A stretch of DNA of 64,000 bases from Streptomyces aureoverticillatus (GTDB taxonomy: Bacteria > Actinomycetota > Actinomycetes > Streptomycetales > Streptomycetaceae): positions 310,001 through 374,000 of the forward strand of contig NZ_BMSY01000008.1 in assembly GCF_014649395.1 (NCBI RefSeq), given 5' to 3'. The notes under the pieces were generated by a model. It was not told the origin of the DNA, searched no databases, and worked only from the letters and a program-made list of their open reading frames with translations. The position numbers and the translations under genes are program-made. This document shows positions 26,497-35,214 of this stretch, in pieces. How positions within the stretch are numbered: position 1 is the first letter of the stretch; the number at the start of each line of letters is the position of its first letter.

Positions 26497-26514
26497 TCGT
26501 GAAGTTCTTCACAA
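26497..26514. promoter_or_regulatory. Rex (redox repressor) operator-like site
   Basis: Read on the minus strand, the site is TTGTGAAGAACTTCACGA, which matches the Rex consensus TTGTGAA-N4-TTCACAA at 13 of 14 defined positions. It lies 307 bases upstream of ndh. Rex senses NADH/NAD+ and represses respiratory genes in Streptomyces, so the context fits. Confidence 0.65.
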
Positions 26515-26821
26515 GGAAATCGCCCCTGTTGAGCGAGGTTTTGAGGAGTTCGGGCCGCGTACGGGCCCTCGGGGCCTCGCGGCGCGCGTGCCCGGATCGC
26601 TTCGGGCGCGTTGCCGATGTGTGAACCGGCGTGTGGTTCACTCGGTGCGGGAGCCAGGAGCGGCAGCTCAAGTGGGGTTGACAACGACTCGCGGTACACG
26701 GTGGTTCCCCTGTGGCGCCATGACCTGTGTCACGCGGGCGGCGAAGTGTAGCAGAGCCCCTACCCATGCTTGTGAAGGGGCGCACGAGCGACCCCCTCGA
26801 AGGGGGTGGATACTCGATGGC
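26515..26821 (+). other. ndh upstream region with a second inverted repeat and promoter signals
   Basis: No gene is visible. GTGAACC and GGTTCAC (26621-26627, 26635-26641) form a perfect inverted repeat with a 7-base centre; the half-sites resemble Rex half-sites but are spaced too widely. TTGACA at 26678-26683 could be a -35 box. GCGACC (26788-26793) and TACTCG (26811-26816), 17 bases apart, could form a second promoter whose transcript starts at or next to the ndh ATG. Confidence 0.4.
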
Positions 26822-28222
26822 ATGAGCACCACGGAGCGTCCCAGGATCCTCGTAGTAGGCGGTGGGTACGTAGGCCTGTACGCAGCTCGACGCATTCTGA
26901 AGAAGATGCGCTACGGAGAGGCGACCGTCACGGTCGTCGACCCGCGCTCGTACATGACGTACCAGCCCTTCCTCCCCGAAGCCGCGGCCGGCAGCATTTC
27001 GCCTCGGCACGTCGTCGTCCCGCTGCGACGCGTGCTGCCCAAGGCGGAAGTCCTCACCGGCCGGGTCACGACCATCGACCAGGACCGCAAGGTCGCCACG
27101 ATCGCGCCGCTCGTCGGCGAGGCGTACGAGCTGCCGTTCGACTACCTGGTCATCGCGATGGGCGCGGTCTCCCGCACCTTCCCGATCCCCGGCCTCGCCG
27201 AGCAGGGCATCGGCATGAAGGGCATCGAGGAGGCCATCGGCCTGCGCAACCACGTGCTCGAGCAGCTCGACAAGGCCGACTCCACGACGGACGAGGAGGT
27301 CCGCCGCAAGGCGCTCACCTTCGTCTTCGTCGGCGGCGGCTTCGCGGGCGCCGAGACGATCGGTGAGGTCGAGGACATGGCCCGCGACGCGGCCAAGTAC
27401 TACAAGAGCGTCAAGCGCGAGGACATGCGCTTCCTGCTCGTCGACGTCGCCGACAAGATCCTCCCCGAGGTCGGCCCGAAGCTCGGCGCCTACGGCAAGG
27501 AGCACCTGGAAGGCCGCGGCGTCGAGGTCTACCTGAAGACCGGCATGGACTCCTGCGTGGACGGCCACGTGGTCCTGAACAACGGCCTCGAAGTCGACTC
27601 CAACACGATCGTGTGGACCGCGGGCGTCAAGCCGAACCCGGCCCTCGCGCGCTTCGGTCTGCCGCTCGGCCCGCGCGGCCACGTGGACACCCAGACGACC
27701 CTCCAGGTGCAGGGCACCGACTACATCTGGGCCGCGGGCGACAACGCCCAGGTGCCGGACGTCGTCGGCCGCAAGGCCGGCAACGAGAACGCCTGGTGCC
27801 CGCCGAACGCCCAGCACGCGCTGCGGCAGGCGAAGGTCCTCGGCGACAACGTGATCTCCGGCATGCGGGGCTTCCCGCAGAAGGAGTACAGCCACGCCAA
27901 CAAGGGTGCGGTCGCCGGTCTCGGCCTGCACAAGGGCGTCGCGATGATCGTCATGGGCAAGATGAAGATCAAGCTCAAGGGCCGTCTCGCCTGGTACATG
28001 CACCGCGCGTACCACGGCATGGCGATGCCGACGTTCAACCGCAAGATCCGCGTCTTCGCGGACTGGACGCTCGGCATGTTCCTCAAGCGCGAGGTCGTCT
28101 CGCTCGGCGCCATGGAGAGCCCCCGCGAGGAGTTCTACGAGGCCGCCAAGCCGGCGCCCAAGCCCGCCGAGGCGAAGGCGGAGCCGACGGCCGCTCCCGC
28201 CGAGAAGGCCAAGGCCTCCTGA
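26822..28222 (+). CDS. ndh: Type II NADH dehydrogenase
   Basis: This 466-residue membrane-associated flavoprotein passes electrons from NADH to menaquinone without pumping protons. It has the FAD motif VVGGGYVGLYAA near residue 10, the NAD motif FVFVGGGFAGAE in the middle, the second FAD contact YIWAAGDNAQVPD, and a C-terminal amphipathic membrane-anchoring region (LAWYMHRAYHGMAMP and following). A tail of Ala, Lys and Pro ends the protein. The ATG at 26822 is the homologous start. A Rex-like site upstream suggests control by the NADH/NAD+ ratio. A 20-bp hairpin follows the gene. Confidence 0.95.
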   Translation: MSTTERPRILVVGGGYVGLYAARRILKKMRYGEATVTVVDPRSYMTYQPFLPEAAAGSISPRHVVVPLRRVLPKAEVLTGRVTTIDQDRKVATIAPLVGEAYELPFDYLVIAMGAVSRTFPIPGLAEQGIGMKGIEEAIGLRNHVLEQLDKADSTTDEEVRRKALTFVFVGGGFAGAETIGEVEDMARDAAKYYKSVKREDMRFLLVDVADKILPEVGPKLGAYGKEHLEGRGVEVYLKTGMDSCVDGHVVLNNGLEVDSNTIVWTAGVKPNPALARFGLPLGPRGHVDTQTTLQVQGTDYIWAAGDNAQVPDVVGRKAGNENAWCPPNAQHALRQAKVLGDNVISGMRGFPQKEYSHANKGAVAGLGLHKGVAMIVMGKMKIKLKGRLAWYMHRAYHGMAMPTFNRKIRVFADWTLGMFLKREVVSLGAMESPREEFYEAAKPAPKPAEAKAEPTAAPAEKAKAS

Positions 28223-28274
28223 CGCCGTAAGGCGCGAACAGCGCGCGTACGCGACGTACGCGAGCGACGAGCAA

Positions 28275-28324
28275 CGCCCGAAGGGGCCTCCTGCCATCCG
28301 TGGTGCAGGAGGCCCCTTCGGGCG
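28275..28324 (+). terminator. Strong terminator after ndh
   Basis: A perfect 20-bp stem (28275-28294 with 28305-28324) with a 10-base loop ends in GGCGTTT. Confidence 0.9.
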
Positions 28325-28488
28325 TTTCGCCTGTTCCAGGCGTTTTACCCGCTTCCCGGCCAAGCTAGATGCCGACTACACGCATTTTGCATATTCGTAA
28401 CGAGGCAACGGGACTGCGCGGGCCCGCCGTTGGTGTTTACGTGGTGTTGGACCGTTCCGTTCCGGGATCGCCTTGACGGAGGTGCGTC

Positions 28489-29787
28489 ATGCAGGACGCC
28501 GCACTGCGGCTGAAGAACCTCGCCGAGCAGTTGGTGGGAACCGAACTGCCGGTTCGAATCCGTGCCTGGGACGGATCGGAAGCGGGGCCGCCGGGCGCCC
28601 CCACCCTCGTCGTGCGCCACCGCCGCGCCCTGCGCCGCCTGCTGTGGAAGCCGGGCGAGCTGGGCCTCGCGCGCGCCTGGGTGGCCGGAGACATCGACGT
28701 CGACGGCGACCTGTACAAAGCCCTCGACCTCCTGGCCGAGTTCATCTGGGAACGTGGCGAGGACGCCCGGAGCCTCACCGACAACCTGCGCGACCCGCAG
28801 GTCAGGGCCGCCGCCCGGGCCCTGTTCGGGCTCGCCGCGCCGTTCCTGCCGCCGCCCGTGCCGCGCGAGGAGATGCGCAGGCCGGGCAGACTGCACCGGC
28901 ACACCAGAGGCAGCGACAGGAAGGCCATCAGCCACCACTACGACGTCGGCAACGACTTCTACGAGCTGGTGCTCGGCCCGTCGATGGTCTACTCGTGCGC
29001 GTACTGGGAGTCTCCGGAGTCCACCCTGGAGGACGCCCAGCGCGACAAGCTCGAACTCATCGCCCGCAAGCTCGACTTGAAGCCCGGCATGCGGCTCCTC
29101 GACGTGGGCTGCGGCTGGGGCTCGATGGCCGTGCACGCCGCCCGCGAGCACGGCGTGAGCGTCGTCGGCGTCACCCTCTCGCAGGAGCAGGCCGCGTACG
29201 CCAGGAAGCGCATCGCCCAGGAAGGCCTGACCGACCGCATAGAGATCCGCGTCCAGGACTACCGCGACGTGCGCGACGGCCCGTACGACGCGATCTCCTC
29301 CATCGGCATGGCCGAGCACGTCGGCGCCGAACGCTACCGGGAGTACGCCACCGACCTGCACGCCCTCCTGAAGCCCGGCGGACGCCTCCTGAACCACCAG
29401 ATCGCCCGCCGCCCCCAGGCCGACGAGTCCACGTACTCCGTGGACGAGTTCATCGACGCGTACGTCTTCCCCGACGGCGAACTGGCCCCCCTCGGCACCA
29501 CGGTGGGCCTCCTGGAAAGCGCCGGCTTCGAGGTCCGAGACGTCGAGTCCATCCGCGAGCACTACGCCCTCACCCTCCGCCACTGGGTAGCCAACCTGGA
29601 GTCCGACTGGCCCCAGGCCGTCCGCCTCACCTCCCCCGGCCGATCCCGCATCTGGCGCCTCTACATGGCCGCCTCGGCCCTGGCCTTCGAACACAACCGC
29701 ATAGGGGTCAACCAGGTGTTGGCGGTACGCACACCGGAGGACGGAAAGTCGGGGATGCCGCTGAGGGCGAGGGAGTGGAAGCCTTAG
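28489..29787 (+). CDS. Cyclopropane-fatty-acyl-phospholipid synthase family methyltransferase
   Basis: This 432-residue SAM-dependent enzyme adds a methylene group to unsaturated acyl chains in membrane phospholipids, or a methyl group in the related mycolic-type and tuberculostearate enzymes. The C-terminal half carries HYDVGNDFYELVLG, the SAM motif LLDVGCGWGSMAV, SIGMAEHVG, and a final helical block. The N-terminal half is the lipid-binding domain. GGAGGTG precedes the ATG. The AT-rich tract at about 28384-28405 in an otherwise GC-rich leader may hold the promoter. Confidence 0.93.
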   Translation: MQDAALRLKNLAEQLVGTELPVRIRAWDGSEAGPPGAPTLVVRHRRALRRLLWKPGELGLARAWVAGDIDVDGDLYKALDLLAEFIWERGEDARSLTDNLRDPQVRAAARALFGLAAPFLPPPVPREEMRRPGRLHRHTRGSDRKAISHHYDVGNDFYELVLGPSMVYSCAYWESPESTLEDAQRDKLELIARKLDLKPGMRLLDVGCGWGSMAVHAAREHGVSVVGVTLSQEQAAYARKRIAQEGLTDRIEIRVQDYRDVRDGPYDAISSIGMAEHVGAERYREYATDLHALLKPGGRLLNHQIARRPQADESTYSVDEFIDAYVFPDGELAPLGTTVGLLESAGFEVRDVESIREHYALTLRHWVANLESDWPQAVRLTSPGRSRIWRLYMAASALAFEHNRIGVNQVLAVRTPEDGKSGMPLRAREWKP

Positions 29788-29935
29788 TCGGCCCGCCACT
29801 TGAGGACGAGCCGAGGTATTTCAGCCCGTCGGCCACTTGAGGCCGAGCCGAGGTATTTCAGCCCGTCCGGCGCTTGAGGACGAGCCGCGAAGCGGCGATA
29901 AGGGGGGGCAAGGGGGCGAAGCCCCCGTATACGAC
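29788..29935. repeat. Dispersed intergenic repeat, copy 1 with two degenerate tandem units
   Basis: Two units of GCCCG-CCACTTGAGG-CGAGCCGAGGTATTTCA precede a full unit, GCCCGTCCGGCGCTTGAGG, then GACGAGCCGCGAAGCGGCGATA and a GGGGGCGAAGCCCCC hairpin. It lies between convergent genes. The same unit recurs at about 35.1, 40.8, 44.0, 49.5, 54.4 and 57.1 kb. Confidence 0.8.
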
Positions 29936-29973
29936 AGCGGGGCCCGGGGTGACAGTCACCCCGGGGCCCCGCT
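29936..29973. terminator. Bidirectional terminator between cfa-like gene and ABC permease
   Basis: Arms 29936-29952 and 29956-29973 pair along 17 bp with one bulged base and a 3-base loop, just 16 bases past the stop of the minus-strand permease gene. Confidence 0.8.
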
Positions 29974-29989
29974 CAGCTCAGCGCAAGCG

Positions 29990-32509
29990 TCACTCAGACT
30001 TGATGGCCTGCAACGGATTCAGCCGCGCAGCGCTCCGCGCGGGCCACACGGCCGCAAGCACACCCACCACCGCCGCGATGGCGAGGAAGACGGCGATCCG
30101 CCCGACGGGCACCTCCATCGTGTACGTGGTCACCGTCCCGGAGATGCTGTCTCCGGCAACCCACCCAAGGAAGAGGCCAAGGCCCACGCCAAGCACGGCC
30201 CCGAACAGCGAGATGACAACAGACTCAAGCCGCACCATCTGCTTGATCTTCGCGCGGTCGAGCCCGATCGCACGAAGCATCCCGATCTCGTGCTTCCGCT
30301 CGAAGACGGACATCGCCAGGGTGTTGATGACACCGAGGACGGCGACGAGGATCGCCATGGCGAGCAGACCGTAGAGCATGTTCAGCATGAGGTTGATGGC
30401 ACCGCCGACCTCGTTGCTGATGTCGTCCTTGTCCTGGATCTTGATGGCGGGGTTGTCGCCGAGCGCCGTCACGATGGCGTCCTCGGCCTTCTCGGACGTA
30501 CCGCCCTTCATCTTCAGCAGGACCTGCTGGTCCTGGATCTTCGACACGTGCGGGTCGACGACCGCGGTGGGCGTGAACAGACCGCTGAGCATCTCGTTCG
30601 ACTCGTAGATGCCCGCGACCTTGAGCCGGACGGTCTTGTCGTCGTCGAACTCCACCGGGACGGTGTCGCCGGTCTTCAGGCCCTGGTCGTCCGCGAGTTC
30701 CTTGTCGACGAGGGTGGCGTTGCCCTTGAGCCCGGCCACCGAGCCGCTGGTGAAGTCGAGGCCGACGAGCTTGTGGAAGGCCTCGGGGTCGACACCGGTG
30801 ATCCGGCTGTAGCTGCCGTCGACCTCGCCGCTGGTGGTGCGCAGGGCGCTGCTGGCCTCGACCTCGGGCAGCTTGGCCAGCTGGTCGTGGACCTTGGGGG
30901 TCAGCGGCTGGAAGTTCGCCATGGAGACGGAGTAGTCGCCCTTGAAGGAGTCCGCCGCCATCTTGTTGATGGCGCTGCCCATGGAGACAGCGACGACGGT
31001 CATCGCCGTGATCAGGGTCAGGCCGATCATCAGGGCCGAGGCCGTGGAGGCCGTGCGGCGCGGGTTGCGGACCGAGTTCAGGCGGGCCAGCTTGCCGGTG
31101 ACGCCGAACGGCTTCAGGAGCGGTCCCGCGGCGGCGATGAACGGGCGGGACAGCAGCGGCGTGAGGACGATGACGCCGACGAGGACGACCCCGGCGCCCC
31201 CGGCCATCACGTAGTTGTCCTCCATGAACAGCATCACCACGCCGAGGGCCACGATCAGCGAGCCGATGGTGTTGCGTACGACGAGGCCGCGCACCGTCGG
31301 CGAGGCGTGCACGCTGTTCATCGCGGCGACCGGCGGGATCTTCGCGGCGCGGCGGCCGGGCAGCCAGGCGGCGAGCATGGTCACGACGACGCCGATGAGC
31401 AGCGCGGTGACGATCGTGGTGGGGCCGATGACGAGGGGGCCGTCGGGCAGCGAGGCGCCGCCCGCGTTCATCAGGGACTCCAGGCCCACGGCCACGCCGA
31501 TGCCGAGCGCGAAGCCCGCGACGGCGGCGATCAGGCCGACGATGAACGCCTCGATGAGCACGGAGCGTGTGACCTGGCGGCGGGAGGCGCCGACGGCGCG
31601 CATCAGGGCGAGTTCCCTGGTGCGCTGGGCGACCAGCATCGTGAAGGTGTTGGCGATGATGAAGATGCCGACGAACAGGGCGATGCCTGCGAAGATCAGC
31701 AGCACCTGGCTCATGGAGCTGGTGTTCTGCTCGATCATGCGGTCCTGCTCGGCCTTGAGCGAGGCGCCGGTCTCGGCCTCGGTGTCCTTCGGCAGGATCT
31801 TGTCGACGGCGCTCTTCAGCGTGGTCTCGGAGGTGCCGGCGGCGGCCTTCACGTCGATCTCGTCGTACTCGGACTTGCCGAGCGTCTTGAGCGCGGTGGC
31901 GTTGTCGAAGACGACCAGGCTGCCGCCCGCGATGACGCTGCCGTCGTCGGTGTCGAAGACGCCGCTGACCTTGGCCTGCTTCACCGGTCCGTCGGTGGAG
32001 TAGCGGACGGTGTCGCCCACCTTGTAGCCGGTGCGGTCGGCGGTGCGGCTGTCCAGGGCGATGTCGCCGGCCGTCTTGGGGGCCGCGCCCTCGGTGAAGT
32101 CGTAGCGCGGGTCCTTGCCGTCCTTGCCCGGGTAGTAGTTGGAGCCGGTGGTGCCCCACTCGCCGCCGACCAGCTTGCCGTCCTTGTCGGCGAGCGCGGT
32201 GAAGCCGGAGACGCTGCCGAGCACCGACTGGGCGCCGGGCAGGCCCTTGGCCTCGGTGAGCAGCGAGTTCGTCAGCCGCGGCGGCTGCTTGCCCTCCTGG
32301 CCGTCGTCGTTGCCGGAGCCGCCGTTCGACGTGATGGCGACCGAGACGTGGTCGAAGCTCTTGGCCGACTTGTTCTTGTAGGCGGAACCGAAGGTATCGG
32401 TGAAGACCAGGGTGCCGGAGACGAACGCGACGCCGAGCATGACGGCGAGCACGGTCATCAACAGCCGGGCCTTGTGCGCGAGCACATTGCGCAGGGCGGT
32501 ACGGAACAT
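29990..32509 (-). CDS. ABC transporter permease with two FtsX domains
   Basis: This 839-residue protein has an N-terminal membrane helix (LLMTVLAVMLGVAFVSGTLVF), a large extracytoplasmic MacB-like domain, three helices with the FtsX signature, a central helix pair, a second extracytoplasmic domain, and a second FtsX block (MLYGLLAMAILVAVLGVINTLAMSVFERKHEIGMLRAIG). It forms an exporter or envelope-remodelling complex with the ATPase encoded just upstream on the same strand. The start at 32509 (MFRTALRNVLAHK) is where homology begins; the longer open frame runs through a tandem-repeat tract and is not coding. Confidence 0.93.
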   Translation of the reverse strand: MFRTALRNVLAHKARLLMTVLAVMLGVAFVSGTLVFTDTFGSAYKNKSAKSFDHVSVAITSNGGSGNDDGQEGKQPPRLTNSLLTEAKGLPGAQSVLGSVSGFTALADKDGKLVGGEWGTTGSNYYPGKDGKDPRYDFTEGAAPKTAGDIALDSRTADRTGYKVGDTVRYSTDGPVKQAKVSGVFDTDDGSVIAGGSLVVFDNATALKTLGKSEYDEIDVKAAAGTSETTLKSAVDKILPKDTEAETGASLKAEQDRMIEQNTSSMSQVLLIFAGIALFVGIFIIANTFTMLVAQRTRELALMRAVGASRRQVTRSVLIEAFIVGLIAAVAGFALGIGVAVGLESLMNAGGASLPDGPLVIGPTTIVTALLIGVVVTMLAAWLPGRRAAKIPPVAAMNSVHASPTVRGLVVRNTIGSLIVALGVVMLFMEDNYVMAGGAGVVLVGVIVLTPLLSRPFIAAAGPLLKPFGVTGKLARLNSVRNPRRTASTASALMIGLTLITAMTVVAVSMGSAINKMAADSFKGDYSVSMANFQPLTPKVHDQLAKLPEVEASSALRTTSGEVDGSYSRITGVDPEAFHKLVGLDFTSGSVAGLKGNATLVDKELADDQGLKTGDTVPVEFDDDKTVRLKVAGIYESNEMLSGLFTPTAVVDPHVSKIQDQQVLLKMKGGTSEKAEDAIVTALGDNPAIKIQDKDDISNEVGGAINLMLNMLYGLLAMAILVAVLGVINTLAMSVFERKHEIGMLRAIGLDRAKIKQMVRLESVVISLFGAVLGVGLGLFLGWVAGDSISGTVTTYTMEVPVGRIAVFLAIAAVVGVLAAVWPARSAARLNPLQAIKSE

Positions 32510-32565
32510 GGGTGTGAGTCCAGGTGAGGGTGGGCCGCCCGACGGCGTACCCGGGGCGGAAACAG

Positions 32566-32670
32566 GGGCGCCCCGAAGGAGCGCGGGATGGAGGGCGCCC
32601 TGAAGGAGCGCGGGACGGGGGCGCCCTGAAGGAGCGCGGGACGGGGGCGCCCTGAAGGGGCGCGGGGAAC
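32566..32670. repeat. Four tandem 26-base repeats between ABC ATPase and permease genes
   Basis: GGGCGCCC begins at 32566, 32593, 32619 and 32645, each followed by a T/C-GAAGG-A/G-GCGCGGG tail. The last copy runs into GGGGAACTGCGCGACCAGCC, a phrase I have seen in many Streptomyces intergenic regions. The units interrupt an otherwise typical ATPase-permease operon. Confidence 0.85.
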
Positions 32671-32759
32671 TGCGCGACCAGCCCAAACCGGCCCGCAGCC
32701 CCAGGCGAACGCTCAACCCCCGCGGCGGGTAGGGGGCGCCCGCAGAGGGCCGACCAGCG

Positions 32760-33533
32760 CTAGCTGGTCCGGCCCTTCGCGTCGAAGTGCTTCATCCGGT
32801 CAAGGACCCCGTCCGCCGTCGGCTGGAGCATCTCGTCGACGATCCGCCCGTCGGCCAAAAAGATCACGCGATCCGCGTACGACGCGGCAACCGGGTCGTG
32901 CGTGACCATCACGACGGTCTGGCCGAGCTCCCGCACCGAGTTGCGGAGGAAGCCGAGAACCTCGGCACCGGAACGCGAGTCCAGGTTCCCCGTCGGCTCG
33001 TCGCCGAAGATGATCTCGGGCTGGGAGGCGAGCGCGCGGGCCACGGCCACGCGCTGCTGCTGGCCGCCGGAGAGCTCGGTCGGCCGGTGGGTCAGGCGCC
33101 CGGCCAGGCCCACCATGGAGATGACCTGTTCCAGCCACTGCTTGTCCGGCTTGCGGCCCGCGATGTCCATGGGAAGCGTGATGTTCTCCAGGGCGGTCAG
33201 CGTAGGCAACAGGTTGAACGCCTGGAAGATGAAGCCGATCTTGTCCCGGCGGAGCTTGGTGAGCTGCTTGTCCTTGAGCGTGGACAGCTCGGTCTCACCG
33301 ATGCGCACGGAGCCGCTGCTGAAGCTGTCCAGGCCGGCCACGCAGTGCATCAGCGTGGACTTGCCGGAGCCGGAGGGGCCCATGATCGCGGTGAACTCGC
33401 CCTGCCCGAAGTCGACGGAGACACGGTCCAGCGCGACGACCTGGGTCTCGCCCTGGCCGTACACCTTGGACAGCTCCGAGGCGCGCGCGGCCACGCCGGT
33501 GGCGCGGGCGGCGAAGGAAGTGGTGGTGGTCAC
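32760..33533 (-). CDS. ABC transporter ATP-binding protein, LolD/MacB type
   Basis: This 257-residue ATPase has Walker A GPSGSGKST, a Q-loop in FIFQAFNLLPTLTALEN, signature LSGGQQQRVAVARAL, Walker B with IIFGDEPTGNLDS, and the H-loop VMVTHDP. The Q-loop text is typical of ATPases that partner FtsX-type permeases. The GTG at 33533 has AGGAG 12 bases upstream. The gene is first in a two-gene operon with the permease at 29990-32509, separated by about 250 bases that contain tandem repeats. Confidence 0.95.
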   Translation of the reverse strand: MTTTTSFAARATGVAARASELSKVYGQGETQVVALDRVSVDFGQGEFTAIMGPSGSGKSTLMHCVAGLDSFSSGSVRIGETELSTLKDKQLTKLRRDKIGFIFQAFNLLPTLTALENITLPMDIAGRKPDKQWLEQVISMVGLAGRLTHRPTELSGGQQQRVAVARALASQPEIIFGDEPTGNLDSRSGAEVLGFLRNSVRELGQTVVMVTHDPVAASYADRVIFLADGRIVDEMLQPTADGVLDRMKHFDAKGRTS

Positions 33534-33957
33534 GGGACGGTGCTCCTGTCGGGACGACGAGTGGGGACGTACTCCATCGTCACGGCGGAACGGGCGCATG
33601 TAGTCAGCCGCTGTTCCGGTTCCTGGGGGCGACTCGGGTCGGACTCGGTGGGGCCATGTCATACCTGGGGATGACGGGCGCCCCTGAGACGCGGCCCGGC
33701 CCGGCGTGGCCGCGCGGGCCCGGCCGGTGCCCGCCGAAAGCGCTTCCCCGACCCCGCCCAGGTACGGCTAAATTCCGTCAATTCCCTCCCCTGCGCGGGC
33801 CCCCGCCCACGAGGCCCGTGGCAAGTACCACCGGCGCGTACCAGGTGCTGATGCACCCTCAGACGTCAATAAAATAAGACAACGTCGGGCTGTCCTTCCG
33901 CTGTTCGGGGGATGCCTCCCGATAGGGTCGAAGCCTTGTTGCGGAGCCCACGCACCT
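33534..33957. other. Intergenic region between ABC operon and bldA
   Basis: No protein gene is supported. TAGGGT at 33923-33928 is a plausible -10 box for bldA, about 30 bases before the tRNA 5' end; I cannot pick a convincing -35 box. A strikingly AT-rich tract, AATAAAATAAG (33868-33878), lies between GACGT and ACGTC arms (33862-33866, 33881-33885) and could be an upstream element or operator. Confidence 0.4.
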
Positions 33958-34040
33958 GCCCGGATGGTGGAATGCAGACACGGCGAGCTTAAACCTCGCT
34001 GCCCTTTGCGGGCGTACCGGTTCAAGTCCGGTTCCGGGCA
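33958..34040 (+). tRNA. bldA: tRNA-Leu(UAA), bldA
   Basis: The acceptor GCCCGGA (33958-33964) pairs with TCCGGGC (34033-34039), and A34040 is the discriminator. The anticodon stem GCGAG/CTCGC encloses loop CTTAAAC, giving anticodon TAA at 33990-33992. A long variable arm (GCCCTTTGCGGGC region) and T-arm CCGG-TTCAAGT-CCGG make it a class II tRNA-Leu. CCA is not encoded. This is the only tRNA that reads UUA in Streptomyces. In the genus it controls aerial growth and antibiotic production because UUA codons are confined to a small set of genes. A terminator hairpin follows 20 bases later. Confidence 0.97.
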
Positions 34041-34060
34041 CCTCCGCCGTCATGCTCGTC

Positions 34061-34100
34061 GGAAGGGCCCGCGACCGGGAAGCCGGTCGCGGGCCCTTCC
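34061..34100. terminator. Bidirectional terminator after bldA
   Basis: GGAAGGGCCCGCGACCGG (34061-34078) pairs perfectly with 34083-34100 around a 4-base loop. It serves bldA on the plus strand and the VOC gene on the minus strand. Confidence 0.85.
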
Positions 34101-34157
34101 GCAGCAGGAAGCGCGTGCCGTTCCCCGCGCCCCGTCCCCGCGCCCCATGACGTTTCG

Positions 34158-34955
34158 TCAACTCGGCTCGGGCTGTGCGCTCTTGATGATCGCGAAGGGT
34201 GCGCCCGCGGGATCGAGCAGCATCGCCAGGCGGCCGATGCCGTCGGCGTCGGCGGGCGGGATGAGCGTCGTGCCGCCCGCCTCGGTGGCCCGGGCGAACA
34301 CGTCGTCGCAGTCGGCCACCTCGAAGTACGGGTGCCACTCCGGGCGCGAGCCCCGGTCCAGGTTCTCCTGCGGGAGCTGCATGAGGCCGCCGTGGCTGTT
34401 CTCCTCGGTGCCGCCCGCGGGGGTCAGGACGGTGTACGTCATGTCCGGGCCCATCTCCATGTCGGTCGTCTGCCAGGAGAAGACCGCGCGGTAGAACTCC
34501 TTGGCCCCGGCGGCGTCCGTGGTGTACAGCTCGGCCCAGGTCAGGGAGTTGGGCGTGCTGACCAGGCCCACGCCCTTGGTGTCGCCCGGCTGCCAGACGG
34601 CGAAGTCCGCGCCCGCCGGGTCGGTGAACTGGCCCATGCGGCCGAAGCTGAACACGTCTCCCGGGGGCACCCGGACCGTGCCGCCCGCCTGCTCGACGGC
34701 CTTGGCGGTGGCGTCCGCGTCCGGCGTGTGGAAGTACAGCGTCCAGGCGGCGGACGCGCCCTCCTCGGTCAGCCTGCCGAGCCCGGCGATCGTCTTGTCG
34801 TCCTGCAGGAAGAAGCCGTACCCGCCGCCGTCCGGCCCCGCCGACTGGAACTGCCAGCCGAAGGTGGCGGAGTAGAAGGAGACCGCGGCGTCCGTGTCCG
34901 GGACGCCGAGATCCAGCCAGTTGGGGGCGCCGGGGACGAAGTCGGTGGAAAGCAT
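34158..34955 (-). CDS. VOC (glyoxalase-like) family protein, two domains
   Basis: This 265-residue protein is made of two vicinal-oxygen-chelate halves. Each has a strand-helix start (GAPNWLDLGVPDTDAAVSFYSATFGW; SLTWAELYTTDAAGAKEFYRAVFSW) and a closing FTDPAGADFAVWQP or LDPAGAPFAIIKS block. It resembles the mycobacterial CFP30B/CFP32 group. Whether the metal ligands of true glyoxalase are present is unclear, so a binding or antibiotic-related role is also possible. GGGCAGGG lies upstream of the ATG at 34955. Confidence 0.87.
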   Translation of the reverse strand: MLSTDFVPGAPNWLDLGVPDTDAAVSFYSATFGWQFQSAGPDGGGYGFFLQDDKTIAGLGRLTEEGASAAWTLYFHTPDADATAKAVEQAGGTVRVPPGDVFSFGRMGQFTDPAGADFAVWQPGDTKGVGLVSTPNSLTWAELYTTDAAGAKEFYRAVFSWQTTDMEMGPDMTYTVLTPAGGTEENSHGGLMQLPQENLDRGSRPEWHPYFEVADCDDVFARATEAGGTTLIPPADADGIGRLAMLLDPAGAPFAIIKSAQPEPS

Positions 34956-35037
34956 GATCCCTGCCCTTCGAGGGGTCTTTCTGGGCACTTCTCAGCATGG
35001 CAGCCGCCACCGACAACCGCGCGAGCGCTGAGCCTGC

Positions 35038-35190
35038 CCCCGAAGCTGGGGGCTCCGCCCCCAGACCCCCGGATCGGCCTGAACGGCCTCGTCCTCAATC
35101 GCCGGACGGGCTGACAACTCACCGGCACATTTCCAGCCCCTCCGGCGATTGAGGAGCGGGGGCCCGGGGGCGGAGCCCCAGGAGGGGCGG
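35038..35190. repeat. Dispersed intergenic repeat, copy 2 (inverted pair)
   Basis: CCTCAATCGCCGGACGGGCT (35093-35112) and AGCCCCTCCGGCGATTGAGG (35135-35154) are inverted copies with one mismatch. Each is flanked by a GGGGGC-TCC-GCCCCC-type hairpin. Unlike the other copies it lies between divergent genes, so a pure terminator role cannot explain it. Confidence 0.8.
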
Positions 35191-35214
35191 GTGGGTGGGA
35201 AATACACTCCCGTG

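Noticed and set aside
29837..32527. 896-codon open frame on the plus strand opposite the ABC permease
   Set aside because: It is the antisense shadow of the FtsX permease; the composition is Gly/Asp/His-rich with no domain.
32566..32670. Possible CRISPR-like array
   Set aside because: The repeats are directly adjacent with no spacers and no cas genes are present, so it is a simple tandem repeat.
35093..35154. Transcription terminator for the VOC gene
   Set aside because: It lies upstream of both flanking genes, which diverge, so neither transcript would reach it.
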